Assembly: GCF_014904745.1 (NCBI RefSeq) | Contig: NZ_JACZCS010000023.1 | Location: 142,907-206,906, forward strand | Length of the DNA stretch: 64,000 nt | Direction: 5' to 3' | Origin: Oricola nitratireducens | GTDB lineage: Bacteria; Pseudomonadota; Alphaproteobacteria; Rhizobiales; Rhizobiaceae | Part shown: piece by piece, positions 60,793 to 64,000 of the stretch | Layout of the letters: every line of letters begins with the position of its first letter | How positions within the stretch are numbered: the stretch's first letter is position 1 | Translations under genes and position numbers: made by a program | Notes under the pieces: generated by a model | The model's database searches: none | What the model was told of the DNA's origin: nothing | Seen by the model: the letters and a program-made list of their open reading frames with translations, nothing else

Positions 60793-61937
60793 ACCTTTCC
60801 GGTTTCGCGCGGCCGGACCAGATCGCCGCTTACCGCCTCGAACGTATCCTTCTTTGCCTGGCCTTCGATCGTGCTCGACTGGGCGCGCACCGAGTGGCTG
60901 ATGCCGCAGAACTGGTTGCACTTGCGCATCCTGGTCCGGATGAACTCAGCCGTGTACCAGAAATCCTCCAGATCGCCGGGCCGTTCAAGTTTCCGGCCCG
61001 GAAACCCGGTCGAAAAGCACAGGCGGACGGTCCCGTAGTGATCGACCATCAGATTGCGGTCGAAGCTATTGCAGATGCGGTCGGTCGTGCCGTTCTGCGA
61101 TGCCCAGCCTTTCTCGCGGTCGCGGGTGCGGGCGAGCGACCGGAAGTACATTGCGACATTTTCCTTCCAGACCGGATTGAGGCCGAGGTTGAAACGCTCG
61201 TCGCATCGGTCGATCAGCCGCGCCAGTTCCGCGGAGTCCAGTTCGCCTTCATTCTCGAAGAAGTCGTCGACAACGCCGCCGCGTCCGAAACTCGGCTGCA
61301 CGAAATTCAGTTTCAGGTTGTCCGCGCCGATGTCGTTGAGCACGAAGTCGTAGAATTCCTCGACCAGGCGGTAGTTCGACCGGAAGATCAGCCCCATCAC
61401 GACGATGCGGGAACGGGCTTGCCGATGGCGGTCGCGCGCTTCCGTCAGGAGGCGCAGGGCCTTCACGGCCTTGTCGAATGCCGTGCGCACGCCGCGCGTC
61501 GCGTTGTGGATGGCGGGATCGTGGCTGTTGAGCGAGACGGATATCTCGTGCGGGCCTTCCAGCACCATGCGGTCCGCCATGGCGGCATCGCGGATGCGGG
61601 TTCCGTTGACGACCGAGAGCACGCGCAGGCCATGCGCGCGCGCATCGCGGCACATGGCGAAATACTCCTTGAGGTCGAGCATCGGCTCGCCGCCGCAAAT
61701 GACAAGCGAGCCGTGCGGGCTCATGCGCGCGAATTCCGCGATAATCTCCCGCTTGCGGTCCCGGGACAGGTAATTGGCGCGGTCCCGGTCGTCACGCAGC
61801 CAGAAATCGCAATGGGTGCATTTCAGGTTGCAGCGCTTGTTCACCTCCATGAACATGAAGCGCGGCGGCAGGAGGCCCGCCGGGGGCGGCGACGCGGTTT
61901 TTCCGGTCAGCCTCGCGAGAAAAGGAAAACTCATCAT
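60789..61937 (-). CDS. Radical SAM protein with SPASM/twitch-like C-terminus
   Basis: 382 aa. The [4Fe-4S] Cys triad is C36, C40, C43 in [14 protein letters not shown], followed by ICGGEP (SAM GGE motif, ~96) and a TIM-barrel order ([25 protein letters not shown]). C-terminal Cys residues ([22 protein letters not shown]) suggest an extra cluster. Relatives modify sugars or peptides. The start MM at 61937/61934 has GGAAGAAT upstream; an ATG at 61964 would overlap the GT25 gene, which lies just upstream on the same strand with a 13-bp gap, so both are probably co-expressed. Confidence 0.88.
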   Translation of the reverse strand: MMSFPFLARLTGKTASPPPAGLLPPRFMFMEVNKRCNLKCTHCDFWLRDDRDRANYLSRDRKREIIAEFARMSPHGSLVICGGEPMLDLKEYFAMCRDARAHGLRVLSVVNGTRIRDAAMADRMVLEGPHEISVSLNSHDPAIHNATRGVRTAFDKAVKALRLLTEARDRHRQARSRIVVMGLIFRSNYRLVEEFYDFVLNDIGADNLKLNFVQPSFGRGGVVDDFFENEGELDSAELARLIDRCDERFNLGLNPVWKENVAMYFRSLARTRDREKGWASQNGTTDRICNSFDRNLMVDHYGTVRLCFSTGFPGRKLERPGDLEDFWYTAEFIRTRMRKCNQFCGISHSVRAQSSTIEGQAKKDTFEAVSGDLVRPRETGKV

Positions 61938-61950
61938 ATTCTTCCGTGTC

Positions 61951-62877
61951 TCATGTCGCTGCATGCGGCTGCCCCGTTGCCTCCTGCCGCGGGGCCTTCT
62001 CGTCGCGACCCGGCAGGGTATCGGCAAGGCCGGGTAAAGGATCGGCGAAAGGGACGTCGACCTTCAGGGTGCGGGCGAAAACCGGATTTCCGGCCCTCCA
62101 CCGACGCCAGCCAACATGCAGGCGATATGCGAACCGCCCGAATTCGCGAAAACGCGGATTCCATTCTATGTAGTAGCGCGGGATATCGAACAGATTTCCG
62201 CGCTTGACGCGCTCCTCCTCCAGGTCGCTGTCGGGGTTCGCGCCGCACCTGTCAGCCAGAAGCCGCTCCTGGATCGCTATGGCGGGAACAAACTGTTCGA
62301 GCGCTTCTCCGCGCGGCTTGGCGAATCCCAGGTCGAACACCCAATAGTCGGCCGGGACCATCATCGGGTAGTCGAGATCAAGCAGTTTTCGGGCGGCGGA
62401 GGCGGTCAGGAGATAGGCGGCGGCGCCCCAGTCGTACTGGCGCACCGGGTATAATGCGCCAAGGTCGCCATGGCTGCGTTTCGCGGCCCCGACCTTGAAA
62501 CGCGGCGTCATGCGTTCCAGCCGCACGATGCCGATGGCGCTATCGGCGGCCAGGGAGGCTATGGTCTCGGCAAACCGCGAGGCGAGTATCACGTCATCCT
62601 CGAGGATCACGGCTACGGGCGCCCCGCTGTCGAGGAAGGTTTCGAGGGCGCGCCGGTGGCTCATCAGGCACGCGACTTCCGGGTTTGTCATCCGCCGATC
62701 CTTCGGCGATGCCTGATGGCGCTTCATGACGTCCGCAGGAATCGTGTCCGGGGTCACCGCATCGATCCGGATGCCGGTCAATCCAAGCGCCTGCAAACGC
62801 GTTTCCAGCCGCTCGCGACGGTCGGTGCGGCGGGCGAGGTTGATGAAGTAAACGGGCGGCATGGTCGGACCAGACAT
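61951..62877 (-). CDS. Glycosyltransferase family 25 (LPS-type) protein
   Basis: 308 aa. GT25 pattern: PVYFINLARRTDRRERLETRLQALGLTGIRIDAVTPD, CLMSHRRALETFLDSGAPVAVILEDDVILASRFAETI (DD motif, ~95) and WGAAAYLLTASAARKLLDLDYPMMVPADYWVFDL. Usually transfers galactose or glucose to lipooligosaccharide. A ~100-residue C-terminal region beyond the domain is uncommon, ending in a Pro/Glu-rich tail. Coupled with a radical SAM gene downstream. Confidence 0.9.
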   Translation of the reverse strand: MSGPTMPPVYFINLARRTDRRERLETRLQALGLTGIRIDAVTPDTIPADVMKRHQASPKDRRMTNPEVACLMSHRRALETFLDSGAPVAVILEDDVILASRFAETIASLAADSAIGIVRLERMTPRFKVGAAKRSHGDLGALYPVRQYDWGAAAYLLTASAARKLLDLDYPMMVPADYWVFDLGFAKPRGEALEQFVPAIAIQERLLADRCGANPDSDLEEERVKRGNLFDIPRYYIEWNPRFREFGRFAYRLHVGWRRWRAGNPVFARTLKVDVPFADPLPGLADTLPGRDEKAPRQEATGQPHAAT

Positions 62878-63023
62878 AGCGCCGTCTTATGGCCGCTCGC
62901 GAGGCAAGACAACCAGATAGGCTCAGAAATACTTGTTTACGCACGGTAGTTTGGCGCCGCGCATGCGGAGATCCCCGAAGTTCTTTCGAATTTCAACTCC
63001 GGCGCATGTGCCCGCCATTGTAC

Positions 63024-63455
63024 TCAGAAGTGCTCGCCGGCCTTGAACGGGCCGACGCGCATGCTCGCTGCAACGAGATAGGCCGTCGACCAGCCGATCA
63101 GCAGAAAGCCGTTGACGCCTTCGAGACCCGCCAGCATGCGCCACTCCTGGCTGGTGATCACGTCGCCGTAACCGACCGTCGAGAAGGTGGCGGTCGCGAA
63201 GTAGAGGGCGGTTTCGAAATCGCCGAAGACGCCAAGCGCATAATAGCAGGCCGCCCACAGCCAGACCTCGATCGTCAGCACGGCGAAGATTCCGATCACG
63301 ACCGTGTTCATGGCGAGCACGCGGCTGCGGTGGGCTTGCGGGCGAATCTTGTCGGTCAGCCAGTTCATGGCATGCGTCACCCAGATCAGCCCGAAGGTGT
63401 GGATGATGACCGTCGCCGAAATGATCAGCGTTCCGAGGGCGAGATTGGCGAACAT
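63024..63455 (-). CDS. Two-transmembrane potassium channel-like protein
   Basis: 143 aa. Three to four hydrophobic segments: LALGTLIISATVIIHTFGLIWV (~5-26), VVIGIFAVLTIEVWLWAACYYAL (~52-74), the pore loop with the K+ filter TVGYGD (93-98), and GVNGFLLIGWSTAYLVAASM (~112-131). Matches Ion_trans_2 without any RCK or cyclic-nucleotide domain. Probably a simple tetrameric K+ channel. A 146-bp gap to the GT25 gene, and no clear partner. Confidence 0.9.
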   Translation of the reverse strand: MFANLALGTLIISATVIIHTFGLIWVTHAMNWLTDKIRPQAHRSRVLAMNTVVIGIFAVLTIEVWLWAACYYALGVFGDFETALYFATATFSTVGYGDVITSQEWRMLAGLEGVNGFLLIGWSTAYLVAASMRVGPFKAGEHF

Positions 63456-63608
63456 GAGCGATCCATAACCGAGCCTTCGGCGGTGTCAATCGGCTCATGC
63501 GTCGCGGCTCGCAGAGGCTTCGCGGCGACGCAAAAAGGTTAACTCAGCGGAAAGAACCCGTTCACCATTTGCGTTTAGGCTTGTCGGATCGAATTCAAGG
63601 AGGCGGCA

Positions 63609-64000
63609 ATGCTAAATCGCCTGTTCGCACGCAACGCGCCCGAGGACCGGGTCCAGGACGCGATCGATCACAGCAAGGACGCCGAGCAACGCGACGCCCT
63701 GCGCGAGCGCAGTGCGGTCATTCTCGACCGGCTGGAACGCAAGCGTGCCGAGTTGCGCCGGATCGAGCTGGAAGAACGCCAGGCGGCCAGGGAAGCGGCC
63801 GACCGTGCGGCGCTGGAAGCCGAAACCACCACCGAGGCCGCAGCCGCCATCGAGGCGACAGCCACAGCGGAAACGGGCATGGGTGCCGAAACCGCGCAGG
63901 CCGATATGGGCGCCGTCGAGGCGACGGCTCTGGAAGCGGCGGCCGCCGAAACGACAGCTGCCGGGGGCCTTGCCGCGCAAGCGGCGGGAACCGCTCGGGC
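63609..64000 (+). CDS. Hypothetical Ala/Glu-rich coiled-coil protein, partial (runs off right edge)
   Basis: At least 130 aa, open at the window end. ATG at 63609 with an excellent AAGGAGGCGGCA site. Starts MLNRLFARNAPEDRVQDAIDH, continues with a charged helix (SAVILDRLERKRAELRRIELEERQAAREAADRAALEAE) and turns into an Ala/Glu/Thr-rich low-complexity stretch. No family recognised; soluble so far. The low-complexity part warns against over-reading. The gene-free 153 bp before it contain a GGTTAAC motif at 63537 and no defined promoter. Confidence 0.7.
   Translation, partial: MLNRLFARNAPEDRVQDAIDHSKDAEQRDALRERSAVILDRLERKRAELRRIELEERQAAREAADRAALEAETTTEAAAAIEATATAETGMGAETAQADMGAVEATALEAAAAETTAAGGLAAQAAGTAR

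Noticed and set aside
60789..61937. Radical SAM protein as maturase of the 33-34 kb precursor-like peptide
   Set aside because: It is 27 kb away and coupled to a glycosyltransferase gene; nothing in the sequence links the two loci.

Overview
The window comes from a GC-rich alphaproteobacterium, most likely of the Hyphomicrobiales (Rhizobiales). The strongest evidence is a circularly permuted two-piece tmRNA gene with the rhizobial-type tag ANDNYAEARLAA. DctB/DctD-type regulators, EcfG-type promoter motifs, a TAXI-TRAP transporter, HflKC-DegP and alphaproteobacterial SspB agree with this. Gene density is high, many genes overlap by 4 bases, and there is no phage, IS element, CRISPR array, rRNA or tRNA gene.

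Layout. 0-5 kb: start of a UvrD helicase, a PiuC-type hydroxylase, a secreted helical protein, a lipoprotein peptidase, a LysR regulator, a decayed copy of the secreted protein's 3' end, and a frameshifted PRC-barrel gene behind an EcfG-like promoter. 5-14 kb: acyl-CoA synthetase, an Xre-RES toxin-antitoxin pair, a GFA protein, TrkH, a HerA-like ATPase, a 93-bp tandem repeat array beside a methyltransferase gene (with another copy beyond it), and an exported dienelactone hydrolase. 14-28 kb: a soluble five-PAS hybrid kinase, two divergent ClC transporters, a GlcD-like flavoprotein, a large AsmA protein, a ribbon-helix-helix protein and SspB. 28-34 kb: tmRNA, DUF2853, the coupled genes thyA-DUF4424-folA, an isolated ligAB pair, and a two-gene operon whose product A looks like a ribosomal-peptide precursor, preceded by an AT-rich stretch. 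34-41 kb: a fused TAXI-TRAP transporter with a sigma-54 promoter beside its likely DctBD two-component system. 41-48 kb: hflK-hflC-DUF2065-degP, GNAT-serB, miaA and a diguanylate cyclase. 48-55 kb: a HerA ATPase, then an ilv operon with a transcription attenuator, a DMT exporter gene between ilvB and ilvN, and an ABM protein. 55-64 kb: an HXXEE protein, a RecD-like helicase, a PP2C-like/SpoIIAA-like pair, DUF1328, a cupredoxin, pdxJ, a radical SAM-GT25 pair, a K+ channel and a partial coiled-coil gene.

Working together. The clearest functional units are the DctBD/TAXI-TRAP uptake module, the HflKC/DegP membrane quality-control set, tmRNA with SspB (tagging and delivery of stalled proteins to ClpXP), thymidylate/folate synthesis (thyA, folA), and branched-chain amino acid synthesis controlled by attenuation. 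The best candidate for something undescribed is the orphan precursor-like pair at 33.2-34.2 kb.
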